From: Streptomyces triculaminicus
GTDB lineage: Bacteria > Actinomycetota > Actinomycetes > Streptomycetales > Streptomycetaceae
DNA length: 64,000 nt
NCBI RefSeq assembly: GCF_017349075.1
Contig: NZ_JAFMOF010000003.1
Span: 992,001 to 1,056,000, forward strand
Direction: 5' to 3'
The notes under the pieces are model-generated. The model was given only the letters and a program-made list of their open reading frames with translations, was not told the origin of the DNA and ran no database searches. Shown here in pieces: positions 25,534 to 33,690 of the stretch. A program made the translations under genes and the position numbers. Position 1 is the stretch's first letter, and every line of letters begins with the position of its first letter.

Positions 25534-26373
25534 CTACGCCAGCACCGGCCGCACGAAGTGCTCCCCCGCGTCCCGCAGCCGTGTGTGCAGGGCGGCGAAG
25601 ACGCGGGCCGCCCTGCCGCCCGGCCATTCCTCGGGCAGCAGGGCCGCCGGCAGGCCGGGATCGGCGTACGGCAGCCGCCGCCACGAGTCGAGGGCGAGGA
25701 GGTAGTCGCGGTAGGCCGCCTCCGGCGGGATGGGCCTGCGCCGCGACCAGCGGTGCAGCACGGGCTCGTGGGTGTCGAGGAACGCCTGGTGCTGCCGGGC
25801 CAGCGCCTCGAGGTCCCACCACCGGGCCACGGCCTCGGCGGTGGGCTCGAAGCCCAGATGGCTGCCCTTGAACAGGTCGACGTACGAGGCCAGCCCCAGC
25901 CGGTCCAGGGTGTGCCGCGTCTCCTCGTGGACGTGCGCCGGGGCGATCCACACGCCGGGCGCAGCCGTACCGAAGCCCAGCCGGGCCAGCCGCGAGCGCA
26001 GCAGATGCCGCTTGTGCCGCTCCTGTTCGGGGACCGAGAAGACGGCCAGCAGCCAGCCCTGGCCGGGCCGCGCCGAGGAGCGGCCGTAGATGCGCCGGTC
26101 GCCGTCGTCGAGGAGCTGCCGCGCGGCCTCCGACAGCCCGTAGCCCGCCGCGCCGTCCGCCGTGCGGCCGGCGACGAGCAGCCCGCGCCGTTTGAGCCGG
26201 GAGACGGCCGACCGTACCGACGGCGAGTCCACGCCCACCGCGCCCAGCAGCCGGATCAGGGCCGCGATCGGCACCGGGCCGGCGGGGGCGTCGGCGCCAC
26301 CGCGTCCGTACGCGCCGTAGAAGGTGACGATGAGGGACCGGGGGGTGTGGAGCGGTTGCTGGTGGTCAGTCAC
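25534..26373 (-). CDS. paaX: PaaX-family transcriptional regulator
   Basis: 279 aa protein of the PaaX family, repressors that respond to aryl-CoA thioesters. The N-terminal winged helix reads TPRSLIVTFYGAYGR, then SVRSAVSRLKRRGLLVAGRT; the central PaaX domain follows (WLLAVFSVPEQERHKRHLLRSRLARLGFG), and the C-terminal domain has the AYRDYLLALDSWRRLPYADPGLP signature. Its start overlaps the end of the aryl-CoA ligase gene by eight bases, so regulator and ligase are co-transcribed. It is the obvious candidate to bind the matching palindromes at 22270 and 28097, with the aryl-CoA made by the ligase as inducer. That link is inference. Confidence 0.9.
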   Translation of the reverse strand: MTDHQQPLHTPRSLIVTFYGAYGRGGADAPAGPVPIAALIRLLGAVGVDSPSVRSAVSRLKRRGLLVAGRTADGAAGYGLSEAARQLLDDGDRRIYGRSSARPGQGWLLAVFSVPEQERHKRHLLRSRLARLGFGTAAPGVWIAPAHVHEETRHTLDRLGLASYVDLFKGSHLGFEPTAEAVARWWDLEALARQHQAFLDTHEPVLHRWSRRRPIPPEAAYRDYLLALDSWRRLPYADPGLPAALLPEEWPGGRAARVFAALHTRLRDAGEHFVRPVLA

Positions 26374-28006
26374 GGGGAAACTGTAAAGGGCCCGTGCGCA
26401 GCCGGAATCGCTGCAGTTTGCCGGTGGGCGTGCGCGGGAGGGCGTCGAGGAACTCGATCTCGCGAGGGCACTTGTAGGGAACGATCTCCTTTTTGGTGAA
26501 CTCCCGTAGCTCCGCGACCGTTTCCGCGGTCCGTGGTACGCCCGGCCGCAGCACGACGTGGGCGACGACGATCTGGCCGCGGCGGTCGTCCGGGCGCCCG
26601 GTGACGGCCGCTTCGAGGACGTCGGGGTGGCGCAGCAGGGCCTCCTCGACCTCGGGTCCGGCGATGTTGTAGCCGGCCGAGATGATCATGTCGTCGGCGC
26701 GGGCCACGTAGCGGAAGTAGCCGTCCGGTTCGCGGATGTAGGTGTCGCCGGTGAGGTTCCAGCCCTCCTGTACGTACCGGCTCTGGCGCTCGTCCGCCAG
26801 GTAGCGGCAGCCGGTGGGGCCGCGCACGGCGAGGAGTCCGGGCTCGCCGTCGGGGACGGGGTGCCCGGCCGGGTCCACGACGCGCGCTTCGTAGCCGGGG
26901 ACGGGCAGTCCGGTGGTGCCGGGGCGTATGAGGTCGTCGGCGGCGGAGATGAAGATGTGCAGCATCTCGGTGGCGCCGATGCCGTTGATGACGCGCAGCC
27001 CGGTGGCGCGGTGCCAGTCGTGCCAGAGGGCGGCGGGCAGGTGCTCGCCGGCCGAGACGCATCTGCGCAGCGAGGAGACGTCGTACGCACCGAGCCGGCC
27101 GAGCATCGCGCGGTAGGCGGTGGGGGCGGTGAACAGGACCGAGACGCGGTGGCGTTGGACGTCGGCGAGCAGGCGCTCGGGTCCGCCCCAGTCGGCGAGC
27201 AGGGTCTGGGCGCCCGCGCGCAGCGGGAAGACGACGAGGCCGCCGAGACCGAAGGTGAAGCCGAGCGGCGGGCTGCCCGCGAAGACGTCGTCGGGGCGGG
27301 GGCGCAGCACATGGGCGGAGAAGGTGTCGGCGATGGCGAGGACGTCGCGGTGGAAGTGGACGCAGCCCTTGGGGCGGCCGGTGGTGCCGGAGGTGAAGGC
27401 GATGAGCGCGACGTCGTCGGCGGAAGTGTCGCACGCCACATAGGATGTGGGTTTATTTGCCGCGAGCCGCAGAAGGTCGCCGGGGGCCTCGCCGCCGAAC
27501 AGCGCGATCCGTAAGTGTGGCACCTCCGCCTTGATCAGGTCGTCGGCCGATCGGGTGTCGCAGAGGGCGTGGCTGACGCGCGCGATCCGGCAGACGGTCG
27601 CGAGCTCGTGGGCGCGCTGGGCGGCCAGTACGGTCACGGCCACCGCTCCCGCCTTCATCACCGCGAGCCAGCAGGCGGCGAGCCAGGGCGTGGTGGGGCC
27701 GCGTAACAGCACGCGGTGGCCGGGCAGCACCCCCAGGTCGTCGGTGAGGACGTGGGCGATCCGGGCGGCGTGCGCGGAGAGTTCGCCGTAGGACCATACG
27801 AGCCCGGAGGCGTCCCGCACCGCCGGCCGGTCCGGTCCCAGCCGTGCCACGGTCGCGTCCAGCAGCTCCGCACCGCAGTTGAGCCGGTCCGGGTAGGACA
27901 GCGCGCCGGGGCCGGCGAGGTCGAAGCGGAGGTCCGGCCACTGCCCGGCGGGCGGGAGATGGTCGCGCGCAAAGGTGTCGGCATGGGCCGACGGCTTGAG
28001 CTCCAT
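26366..28006 (-). CDS. aryl-CoA ligase (2-aminobenzoate/benzoate-CoA ligase type)
   Basis: 546 aa AMP-forming acyl-CoA ligase. Motifs: P-loop IAFTSGTTGRPKGCVHFHRD, the aromatic-binding LGFTFGLGG, NGIGATEMLHIF, WNLTGDTY, YVARADDMIISAGYNIAGPEVE, and the catalytic lysine in LPRTPTGKLQRFRL. The GIGATEMLHIF segment and overall length are typical of benzoate, 2-aminobenzoate and 4-hydroxybenzoate CoA ligases. It performs the entry step of the pathway, making the thioester attacked by the fusion monooxygenase. Three leucine codons are TTA (at 27704-27706, 27512-27514 and 26384-26386, read on the minus strand), unusual for one gene here and pointing to bldA-dependent translation. It overlaps paaX by eight bases. 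Confidence 0.92.
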   Translation of the reverse strand: MELKPSAHADTFARDHLPPAGQWPDLRFDLAGPGALSYPDRLNCGAELLDATVARLGPDRPAVRDASGLVWSYGELSAHAARIAHVLTDDLGVLPGHRVLLRGPTTPWLAACWLAVMKAGAVAVTVLAAQRAHELATVCRIARVSHALCDTRSADDLIKAEVPHLRIALFGGEAPGDLLRLAANKPTSYVACDTSADDVALIAFTSGTTGRPKGCVHFHRDVLAIADTFSAHVLRPRPDDVFAGSPPLGFTFGLGGLVVFPLRAGAQTLLADWGGPERLLADVQRHRVSVLFTAPTAYRAMLGRLGAYDVSSLRRCVSAGEHLPAALWHDWHRATGLRVINGIGATEMLHIFISAADDLIRPGTTGLPVPGYEARVVDPAGHPVPDGEPGLLAVRGPTGCRYLADERQSRYVQEGWNLTGDTYIREPDGYFRYVARADDMIISAGYNIAGPEVEEALLRHPDVLEAAVTGRPDDRRGQIVVAHVVLRPGVPRTAETVAELREFTKKEIVPYKCPREIEFLDALPRTPTGKLQRFRLRTGPLQFPRD

Positions 28007-28095
28007 CGCGGATGCGCCCCCTCGCGCCGAGAAGAAGAAGGAGGTGAACGGGGGTCTTGCCAGCGATACGGATCCGCTGTCAGCGTAGCGAGTTG

Positions 28096-28125
28096 GTGAC
28101 GGCAGTCAACAGAGCGCGATAACTT
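28096..28125 (+). promoter_or_regulatory. promoter/operator for the acyl-CoA dehydrogenase operon, shared with the divergent ligase
   Basis: GTGACG (28096-28101) and TAACTT (28120-28125) are 18 bases apart, identical in sequence and spacing to the pair at 22270. TGAC-GGCA-GTCA (28097-28108) forms the same palindrome. On the minus strand TTGACT (complement of 28104-28109) followed 16 bases later by TACGCT gives a divergent promoter toward the ligase, so one operator could control both directions. Confidence 0.7.
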
Positions 28126-28177
28126 CCGCACCTCGCACAGCAGGGTGCGGCAGGACACAAGGGAAAGGGTGGACCCG

Positions 28178-29323
28178 GTGACCACAGCGTTCACACTGGA
28201 CAGAAAGCAGCGCGCGTGGTGCGCCGAGCTGCGTGCGCTCGCCGCCGACACCCTGCGCCCCCTGGCCGACGAAGGCGCCCCCGGCCGCGTCAACCGCCCG
28301 CTCGTCGCCGCACTCGGCCGGCACGGGCTGCTGTCCCACGTGGCGCCCGCCGACGGCCCGGTCAGCGCCATGGACCTGTGCCTGCTGCGCGAGTCGCTCG
28401 CTCAGGAGTGCACCGAGGCCGAGACCGCCCTCGCCCTCCAGGGCCTCGGCACCCACCCCCTGCTGCGCTGGGGCACCGCGCGGCAACGGGCGCGCTGGCT
28501 GCCCGAGATCGCCGCGGGCCGCGTCGTCACCGCCTTCGCGCTCAGCGAGCCGGACGCCGGCTCCGACGCGGCGGCCCTGCGCCTGCGCGCGGACCCCGAC
28601 CCTGACCCCGGCGTCGGGGTCGACGTCGGCTGGCGGCTCACCGGAGAGAAGTGCTGGATCTCCAACGCCCCCGAGGCCGACCTCTACACCGTCTTCGCCC
28701 GCACCGGCCCCGCCCCCGGCGCCTTGGGCATCACCGCCTTCCTCGTCCCCGCCGACCGGCCCGGCCTCGGCGGCAGCCCCCTCGAGATGCTCAGCCCCCA
28801 CCCCGTCGGAACCCTCGTCTTCGACGGCGTCCCGGTCGGACCGGACGACGTCGTCGGAGAGGTCGGCGGCGGCTTCGCGGTCGCCCTGGGCACCCTCGAC
28901 CTCTTCCGCCCGAGCGTCGGTGCCTTCGCCGTCGGCATGGCCCGCGCCGCCCTGCGCGCCGCAGTGGGCCATGCGGGCGAACGCCGGGCCTTCGGCGGCC
29001 CGTTGAAGGACCTCCAGGCTGTCTCCCACCAGCTCGCCGAGATGGCCACCCGCACCGAGGCCGCCGCCCTGCTCGTCCTCGCCGCGGCCGCCTCCTACGA
29101 CGCGGGCGAGCCGGGCGTCGCCCGCCGCTCCGCCATGGCCAAGCTCTTCGCCACCGAGACCGCGCAGTACGTCGTCGACGCCGCCGTCCAGATCCACGGC
29201 GCCCGCGCCCTGCGCCGGGGCCACCTCCTGGAGCACCTCTACCGCGAGGTCCGCGCCCCGCGCATCTACGAGGGCGCCACCGAGGTCCAGCGCACCATCA
29301 TCGCCAAGGAGCTCTACCGATGA
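28178..29323 (+). CDS. acyl-CoA dehydrogenase
   Basis: 381 aa flavoprotein of the acyl-CoA dehydrogenase family. Visible parts are FALSEPDAGSDAAAL (FAD/substrate loop), TGEKCWISNAPEADLYTVFART, ERRAFGGPLKDLQAVSHQLAEM, and the C-terminal IHGARALRRGHLLEHLYREVRAPRIYEGATEVQRTIIAKEL with the substrate-proximal EGATEVQ segment. GTG 28178 is chosen because AAAGGG lies eight bases upstream. It overlaps the RidA gene by four bases. Within the aromatic locus it would oxidise a dearomatised cyclic acyl-CoA before ring opening or rearomatisation; the specific step is inferred from context. Confidence 0.92.
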   Translation: MTTAFTLDRKQRAWCAELRALAADTLRPLADEGAPGRVNRPLVAALGRHGLLSHVAPADGPVSAMDLCLLRESLAQECTEAETALALQGLGTHPLLRWGTARQRARWLPEIAAGRVVTAFALSEPDAGSDAAALRLRADPDPDPGVGVDVGWRLTGEKCWISNAPEADLYTVFARTGPAPGALGITAFLVPADRPGLGGSPLEMLSPHPVGTLVFDGVPVGPDDVVGEVGGGFAVALGTLDLFRPSVGAFAVGMARAALRAAVGHAGERRAFGGPLKDLQAVSHQLAEMATRTEAAALLVLAAAASYDAGEPGVARRSAMAKLFATETAQYVVDAAVQIHGARALRRGHLLEHLYREVRAPRIYEGATEVQRTIIAKELYR

Positions 29324-29718
29324 CCCTGCACCGCCTCAACCCGGCCGGCCTCTCCCCGCCCACAGGCTTCAGCCACGCCGTCACCGCCACCGGCAGCCGC
29401 CTGGTCCTCCTGGCCGGCCAGACCGCGCTCGACGCCGACGGCGCCATCGTCCCCGGGGGCCTCCCGGAACAGTTCGAGAAGGCCCTCTCCAACCTCCTGG
29501 CCGCCCTGCGCGCTGCCGGAGGCGAGCCGGCGGACCTGGCCCGCGTGACCGTCTACGCCACCGACGTCGGCGCCTACCGCGCCCACGCCCGCGAACTCGG
29601 TGCCGTCTGGCGTCGCCTGGCCGGGCGCGACTACCCCGCGATGGCGGTCATCGGCACCACCCGGCTCTGGGACGAGCAGGCGCTGGTGGAACTGGACGGG
29701 GTGGCCGTGCTGCCGTGA
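29320..29718 (+). CDS. RidA/YjgF family enamine/imine deaminase
   Basis: 132 aa protein of the RidA (YjgF/YER057c/UK114) family: FSHAVTATGSRLVLLAGQTALDADG, GLPEQFEKALSNLLAALRAAGGEPADLARVTVYATD, then AVIGTTRLWDEQALVELDGVAVLP. RidA enzymes hydrolyse reactive enamines and imines to ketones plus ammonia. Translationally coupled to the acyl-CoA dehydrogenase (ATGA overlap). Its presence suggests that an intermediate of this pathway carries an amino group, consistent with 2-aminobenzoyl-CoA chemistry. Conserved positions that usually bind the substrate (an Arg near residue 100) are not exactly aligned by eye, so catalytic activity is probable rather than certain. Confidence 0.88.
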   Translation: MTLHRLNPAGLSPPTGFSHAVTATGSRLVLLAGQTALDADGAIVPGGLPEQFEKALSNLLAALRAAGGEPADLARVTVYATDVGAYRAHARELGAVWRRLAGRDYPAMAVIGTTRLWDEQALVELDGVAVLP

Positions 29719-29768
29719 CGGGACGCGCGGGCCCTCGTCCGCCCGCCGGTGGTTCCGACCCCCTCCGC

Positions 29769-30446
29769 TCACTCCCCGGAGAACAGGGCCGTGACCTGCT
29801 CCACGGTCCAGTTCTCCGCCGCGCCGGGAGCCCGGCAGAGGTAGGAGGCGATCGCCTGGTCGTCCCACGCCCCCGCCATGCGCAGCCCGGCCGTGAGGTG
29901 CCGCAGGTAGGCGGTGGACGGGCGGGTGTGGCTCACCGCCGACAGCGACCAGGGAGCGGTGAAGGTGAGCACGGGCACGCCCTCCAGATACCCGGGACAC
30001 ACCAGCGTCTCGTACCGCCCGGGCCCCAGCACATGCCGCCCCTCCCTGAGCACCACCCCGAGATCGAGGTCGGCCCCCGGCGGCTCGTACATCTCCTGAG
30101 CGGCGATGTCCCCGAACTGCTGCGCGGTGACAAGATGCGCGCACGCCCACACCGTGCCGGGCGCCTGCGGATCGTAGAACGCCCTCCCGCCGGTCCACAC
30201 CGACGACTCGGTCGCGAAATACAACGCCCCCGGCAGCTCGACCGGCACCGACCTCCGAGGAGGCGTCCGGTCACGACTCCCCGGATACGACCTCCCCGCC
30301 CCGGGCGGCCGCCCCCCGGACAGGTAGTAACGCAGCCTCCCCGGATCCATGTTGGACCCGTAGGAGGCGTACCAGACGCTCCCGGGCCGGGAGGAACAGC
30401 CGGGAACTCCCGGCCTGACGGGACGACGGGCGCTGGACAAGCTCAC
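29769..30446 (-). CDS. gamma-glutamylcyclotransferase-like (AIG2/GGCT) protein
   Basis: About 225 aa. The N-terminal part holds VWYASYGSNMDPGRLRYYL, the YGSNM loop typical of the gamma-glutamylcyclotransferase-like fold, followed by PGALYFATESSVWTGGRAFYDP. The C-terminal half (YLRHLTAGLRMAGAWDDQAIASYLC) is alpha-helical and longer than in minimal family members. The start is uncertain: GTG 30446 is used, while TTG 30491 is the most upstream possibility. Catalytic activity toward gamma-glutamyl peptides is not certain because the acid/base Glu cannot be placed confidently. It converges with the RidA gene (50-base gap). Confidence 0.65.
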   Translation of the reverse strand: MSLSSARRPVRPGVPGCSSRPGSVWYASYGSNMDPGRLRYYLSGGRPPGAGRSYPGSRDRTPPRRSVPVELPGALYFATESSVWTGGRAFYDPQAPGTVWACAHLVTAQQFGDIAAQEMYEPPGADLDLGVVLREGRHVLGPGRYETLVCPGYLEGVPVLTFTAPWSLSAVSHTRPSTAYLRHLTAGLRMAGAWDDQAIASYLCRAPGAAENWTVEQVTALFSGE

Positions 30447-30580
30447 TCCGTGGAGGCTGAGGCCAAGGCTGGCAACCCAGCCGGACGCCAAGCTACGCTC
30501 ACGATCACAACCCCATACACAGGTGACCCCGGCGGTGCTACCAACACCCCGGGGTCCGACACCGAAGAGAGTATTCTTCG

Positions 30581-31046
30581 ATGCGCATCCACCTTAGCGC
30601 GCGCAAGCGCGCGTTCACGGTGCTGGGCAATGAGGTCCTACGAGACCGGAGGCTCAGCTTCACTGCCCGCGGTCCTCGCCCTGGCACCACTGGCCGCCCC
30701 ATGGCTGGAGCGCGGCCTGTCCGAGCTGGAGGTCCGGACCCTGCTCACCGCCGGGCTGCCACCCACCGTGCACTCGCCGCGTGCCCTGCTGGCCGATCGC
30801 CTGGCCCGCAAACTGCCCGCCCCCCGCCCGCGCCGGGACGCCGCCGCACCTGCGGCTTCCCTGGCCGAATGCGGGGAGTGCCGTGATCCCCTGCCCCGCG
30901 GCCAGCAGAGCGGCATCTGCGCTACCTGCGCCGGTGCCGGCGGGCGAAGCGTTGCTTCACCTGCGGTGGACGAGGCGCTGGTGGCCGACCGCGTGGCTTC
31001 TCTGCGAGCGGTCCTGCGCGGCGGGCCCACGCCTGCCGCTGCCTAA
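30581..31046 (+). pseudogene. remnant of an actinobacterial helix-turn-helix regulator-like gene
   Basis: The N-terminal peptide MRIHLSARKRAFTVLGN, continuing LRDRRLSFTARG, reads from ATG 30581 and then runs into nonsense. About 15 codons later another frame resumes with LALAPLAAPWLERGLSELEV and a C-terminal Cys-rich ECRDPLPRGQQSGICATC. I recall these two blocks as the two ends of one Streptomyces family, with the DNA-binding helix-turn-helix in between, which is missing here. The simplest reading is an internal deletion plus frameshift. The C-terminal frame stays open to 31046. It sits beside other broken genes, supporting decay of this island. Confidence 0.6.
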
Positions 31047-31091
31047 GCACCGCCTAGCGGACGACAGTGCGTGTACAGGATGGCAGCGGGC

Positions 31092-31670
31092 CTATTTGGG
31101 TAGATAGGTCCGCTGCCATTCGAGAGAAGACATGGTCTGCGCGGCCTCGGCGAGTGCGAGAGCTGAGGGTGTCTTGAGCTTGGCGCGGGTGCTGTCGACC
31201 CATTCCTGGGCGTTGCGGTAGCCCTGCTCCAGGTACTCCAAGCCCTGGATCATGCACTCGAGCTTGTCGGCGTCGCGCGCGACTCTCACTTCGAGCGTGT
31301 CGCCGTTCTCGTACTCCTGGACGATGGCCTGGATGCCTGCTGCGACGGCCGGATGGGCCTTCGAAACCTGGTCGGCCGTGACCCGTTCGTTCCCGGCCGC
31401 GGTGACGTACCTGCGGCCGATCCACGGGATGTCGCCGACGCGCGTCTCCTGTGTGTCGTGGAAGGTGCACAGCAGCGCGACCTTGGCAGGGTCGGCGCCC
31501 TCCATCATGGCGAGGACGGACCCGATGACGGCGGTGCGGAAGCTGTGCTCGGCGATCGTCTCGGGATCCTTGACGCCGGCGATCCACCACCCCGAGCGCT
31601 TCATGCGCTTGAGGGCGCCTACTTCCATCATGTAGCCGACAGTCCCCTTGTCGTGCTGTTCGTCAGACAT
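31092..31670 (-). CDS. HD-domain hydrolase (HDDC2/YfbR-like)
   Basis: 192 aa HD-domain metal-dependent phosphohydrolase. The metal ligands appear in order as AEHSFRTAVIG (His), CTFHDTQETRVGDIP (His-Asp) and ARDADKLECM (Asp). The HDTxExRxGDIP variant is characteristic of the HDDC2/YfbR group, which hydrolyses 5'-deoxynucleoside monophosphates. The N-terminus MSDEQHDKGTVGYMMEVGALKRMKRSGWW is also typical of that group. ATG 31670 has GGGAGGG upstream. It is followed on the same strand, 21 bases upstream, by the XRE regulator gene, so the two may be co-transcribed. Substrate preference is inferred from the family. Confidence 0.85.
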   Translation of the reverse strand: MSDEQHDKGTVGYMMEVGALKRMKRSGWWIAGVKDPETIAEHSFRTAVIGSVLAMMEGADPAKVALLCTFHDTQETRVGDIPWIGRRYVTAAGNERVTADQVSKAHPAVAAGIQAIVQEYENGDTLEVRVARDADKLECMIQGLEYLEQGYRNAQEWVDSTRAKLKTPSALALAEAAQTMSSLEWQRTYLPK

Positions 31671-31691
31671 ACGACCTGTCCCTCCCGTGGA

Positions 31692-32846
31692 TCATGGACT
31701 GCTCAGCTTCAGACCGTAGTGCACGGCGTCGAGCTCGCGCCGGGCTTGTGGTGAGATCTGGCTGCCGTCCAGGAGGATGGTCACTCGCCGTCGGAGCTCT
31801 GACGCGAGCTGTGGGTCGGCCGACAGCAAACCCGGCCGCGAGGCGATGAGCGCCCACACGGAGTGCACGTTCAGGTCGACGCAGCCCAGTGCCGGGTCGA
31901 GGCGGTCCGCGAAGCCGCGCAGCAGAGCCCCGGCGTCCCAGCGGTGCGGTGAGCGCTCGGCCATGAACGAGTCGTCGGGATAGGGGGAGCGGTCGAAGCC
32001 GAGCCAGTGTGCCCAGTAGTTGAGGTTGGCGATCTCGCCCGCGTCGTCCCCCATGGCGCGCTCGATGAAGCCGTGCAGAACGTCCAGTTCTCCGTACCGG
32101 GTCAGGGACGTGGCCACGGAACGCGCGTCGGCCCACTGCGGTGACCAAGTGGCGTGGGAGAGGCGGAGCGGGCGACGGGAACGCAGATCGGCCAGCCACG
32201 TGTGCGTGTCCGGGGCGGGGTCGTAACTGCACAGGTACAGGGCCTGGCGGCGAAGTAGCGCGCCGGGCTCTCCCGCGTGGTCGGCGAGCTCGGCGCACCG
32301 GCGCATGTGGGTATGGAATCGCTCCAGCAACGCCGGCGGAAGAAGGGGGCTGTCCCGGGTAGGGCCACGACGGCGCGGGGGCTCGACCGTGGCCGGCGGT
32401 ACGGCGGCCGGGGCTGCCCCGGTAAGTGCCCAGGCGATCATGTGGGTCGAGGTTCGGGTGAATACCCAGCTCGCCAGAGGGTGCATGGCGAGATCGCTGC
32501 GACAGTCGACGTCGTTCAACACATGGGCGATGACCGCGTCGGCCTCCATTGCGGAATCGAAGAGGGTGAGCAAGGCCCGTTCGGCCCCATGGGTGAGAAG
32601 ACTGCGGCGCAGAGCCAGGAACTTCCCGGCGGCCATGGCGGTCAAGGGGCGACGTCCGCTTTCCCAGCCCTGCACGGTGGTTGTGTCCACGCGGGGCAGC
32701 TCTGCGAGCTGCTGCTGCGTGCAGGGCAAACGCTCCCGGACGATCTTGAACAGGTGTCCTGCTACTAACCCTTCGAGGGCTCGCTCACGGGAACGCCGAC
32801 CCGTGGTCAGTGTTCCCGTGGCCGGACTGTGGCGCGGTGGGGTCAT
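31692..32846 (-). CDS. XRE-type regulator with large C-terminal domain
   Basis: 384 aa. The N-terminal helix-turn-helix is seen at FKIVRERLPCTQQQLAELPRVDTTTVQGWESGRRPL. The remaining ~300 residues are an alpha-helical domain (LLRRQALYLCSYDP, TWLADLRSRRPLRLSHATWSPQWADARSVA) like those of actinobacterial XRE regulators that may bind ligands or partner proteins. Codon 27 is TTA, so translation may depend on bldA. ATG 32846 has GGAG eight bases upstream. It is divergent from the radical SAM/oxygenase remnant operon across a 180-base gap and adjacent to an HD hydrolase, and plausibly controlled the now degraded island. Targets are unknown. Confidence 0.82.
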   Translation of the reverse strand: MTPPRHSPATGTLTTGRRSRERALEGLVAGHLFKIVRERLPCTQQQLAELPRVDTTTVQGWESGRRPLTAMAAGKFLALRRSLLTHGAERALLTLFDSAMEADAVIAHVLNDVDCRSDLAMHPLASWVFTRTSTHMIAWALTGAAPAAVPPATVEPPRRRGPTRDSPLLPPALLERFHTHMRRCAELADHAGEPGALLRRQALYLCSYDPAPDTHTWLADLRSRRPLRLSHATWSPQWADARSVATSLTRYGELDVLHGFIERAMGDDAGEIANLNYWAHWLGFDRSPYPDDSFMAERSPHRWDAGALLRGFADRLDPALGCVDLNVHSVWALIASRPGLLSADPQLASELRRRVTILLDGSQISPQARRELDAVHYGLKLSSP

Positions 32847-33025
32847 CGCCTGTTCTCCACTGGCGCGACTGGAGTGGAACTCGTACAGAGGGTCAGTTCC
32901 CGGAGTCGGTGGCCGACCGTAGGTTCAACGCATGGGGTGCACAGCACGCACAGTCGAAGAATAACCGCGCACAGTAGCGGTTGCGTGCGCCTGGCCCTGG
33001 CCAACGGACAGGAGGAGGAGTGCCC

Positions 33026-33385
33026 GTGCGCGACGAAACGGAGGCGTCGGGGAGGGAACCCCGGCCGCCTGATCACGCCACTGCTCCCCAAAGCCAAGCG
33101 GCTTCGGGAAGCCGGGCGCTTCGCCCGGGCGGCCTGATCATGACCGTCAGGCCCCAACAGGGCGGTCCCTGGCCTGTGCGCTGCCTCCACCCGCCTGAGT
33201 TGTGCGCTATCGAGCTCGGGGTGGCCACCTGCCGGTGCGGTGCCCAGATTTTCATGGACTACCAGGCGCTCGATGGCGCGGCGTTGGACGTTGGCGAGCG
33301 CCTGCCCGACCTGCCCGCCGGGCGCACGAACAGTGGCGCCGGAATCGGCACGCTCATATTCGGCAGCACGACACATGGTCCCTGA
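33026..33385 (+). CDS. small protein with Cys cluster, unknown
   Basis: 119 aa from GTG 33026, which has GGAGGAGGAG five bases upstream; a shorter form could start at ATG 33140 (MTVRPQQGG). The first 38 residues are low complexity. The rest has four Cys in a spaced arrangement (RCLHPPELC, then ATCRCGAQ), resembling a small zinc ribbon, and ends GIGTLIFGSTTHGP. It is the first gene of the operon containing the truncated radical SAM gene, so it might once have been the peptide substrate, but nothing in the sequence proves this. Confidence 0.55.
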   Translation: MRDETEASGREPRPPDHATAPQSQAASGSRALRPGGLIMTVRPQQGGPWPVRCLHPPELCAIELGVATCRCGAQIFMDYQALDGAALDVGERLPDLPAGRTNSGAGIGTLIFGSTTHGP

Positions 33386-33445
33386 CCGCAGGCGGCGGCC
33401 CGTGTCCGCGGCAGCTGCGGTGGCCGCGCAGAGATGGAGGCTCAC

Positions 33446-33690
33446 ATGGCTCAACGCTCCGGTGCCGGTCTACGCCACCGGTATGACCAGTGGTTCGCAC
33501 CAAGGCCGCAGACAGTCGTGCTCCAGCCGACGAGTTTCTGCAATATGGACTGTTCCTACTGCTACCTGCGGGACCGGGGCCTGAAGAACGACATGCTGCC
33601 CGAGACCGTCGACGCCGTGGCGAAGTCGGTGGAGGGCCTCGCCGACAGCGGTCGGCCGCTGGGTCTCGTCTGGCACGGCGGGGAGCCCCT
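33446..33690 (+). pseudogene. truncated radical SAM enzyme (N-terminal ~80 residues only)
   Basis: Starts at ATG 33446 with GGAGG five bases upstream. Residues 20-45 contain VVLQPTSFCNMDCSYCYL with the cluster cysteines C32, C36 and C39 (CxxxCxxC), and the reading ends at LGLVWHGGEPL, a signature of SPASM-type peptide-modifying radical SAM enzymes. Immediately after that motif the frame becomes unrelated sequence, while a pentapeptide-repeat reading begins in another frame at 33687. At least 250 residues of barrel and SPASM domain are missing. It is therefore a deletion remnant, unlikely to be active. Confidence 0.8.

Noticed and set aside
28096..28125. Promoter box as a purely chance match
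   Set aside because: Sequence, spacer length and palindrome are all identical or nearly so to the box at 22270, which is unlikely by chance, so the chance explanation was dropped.
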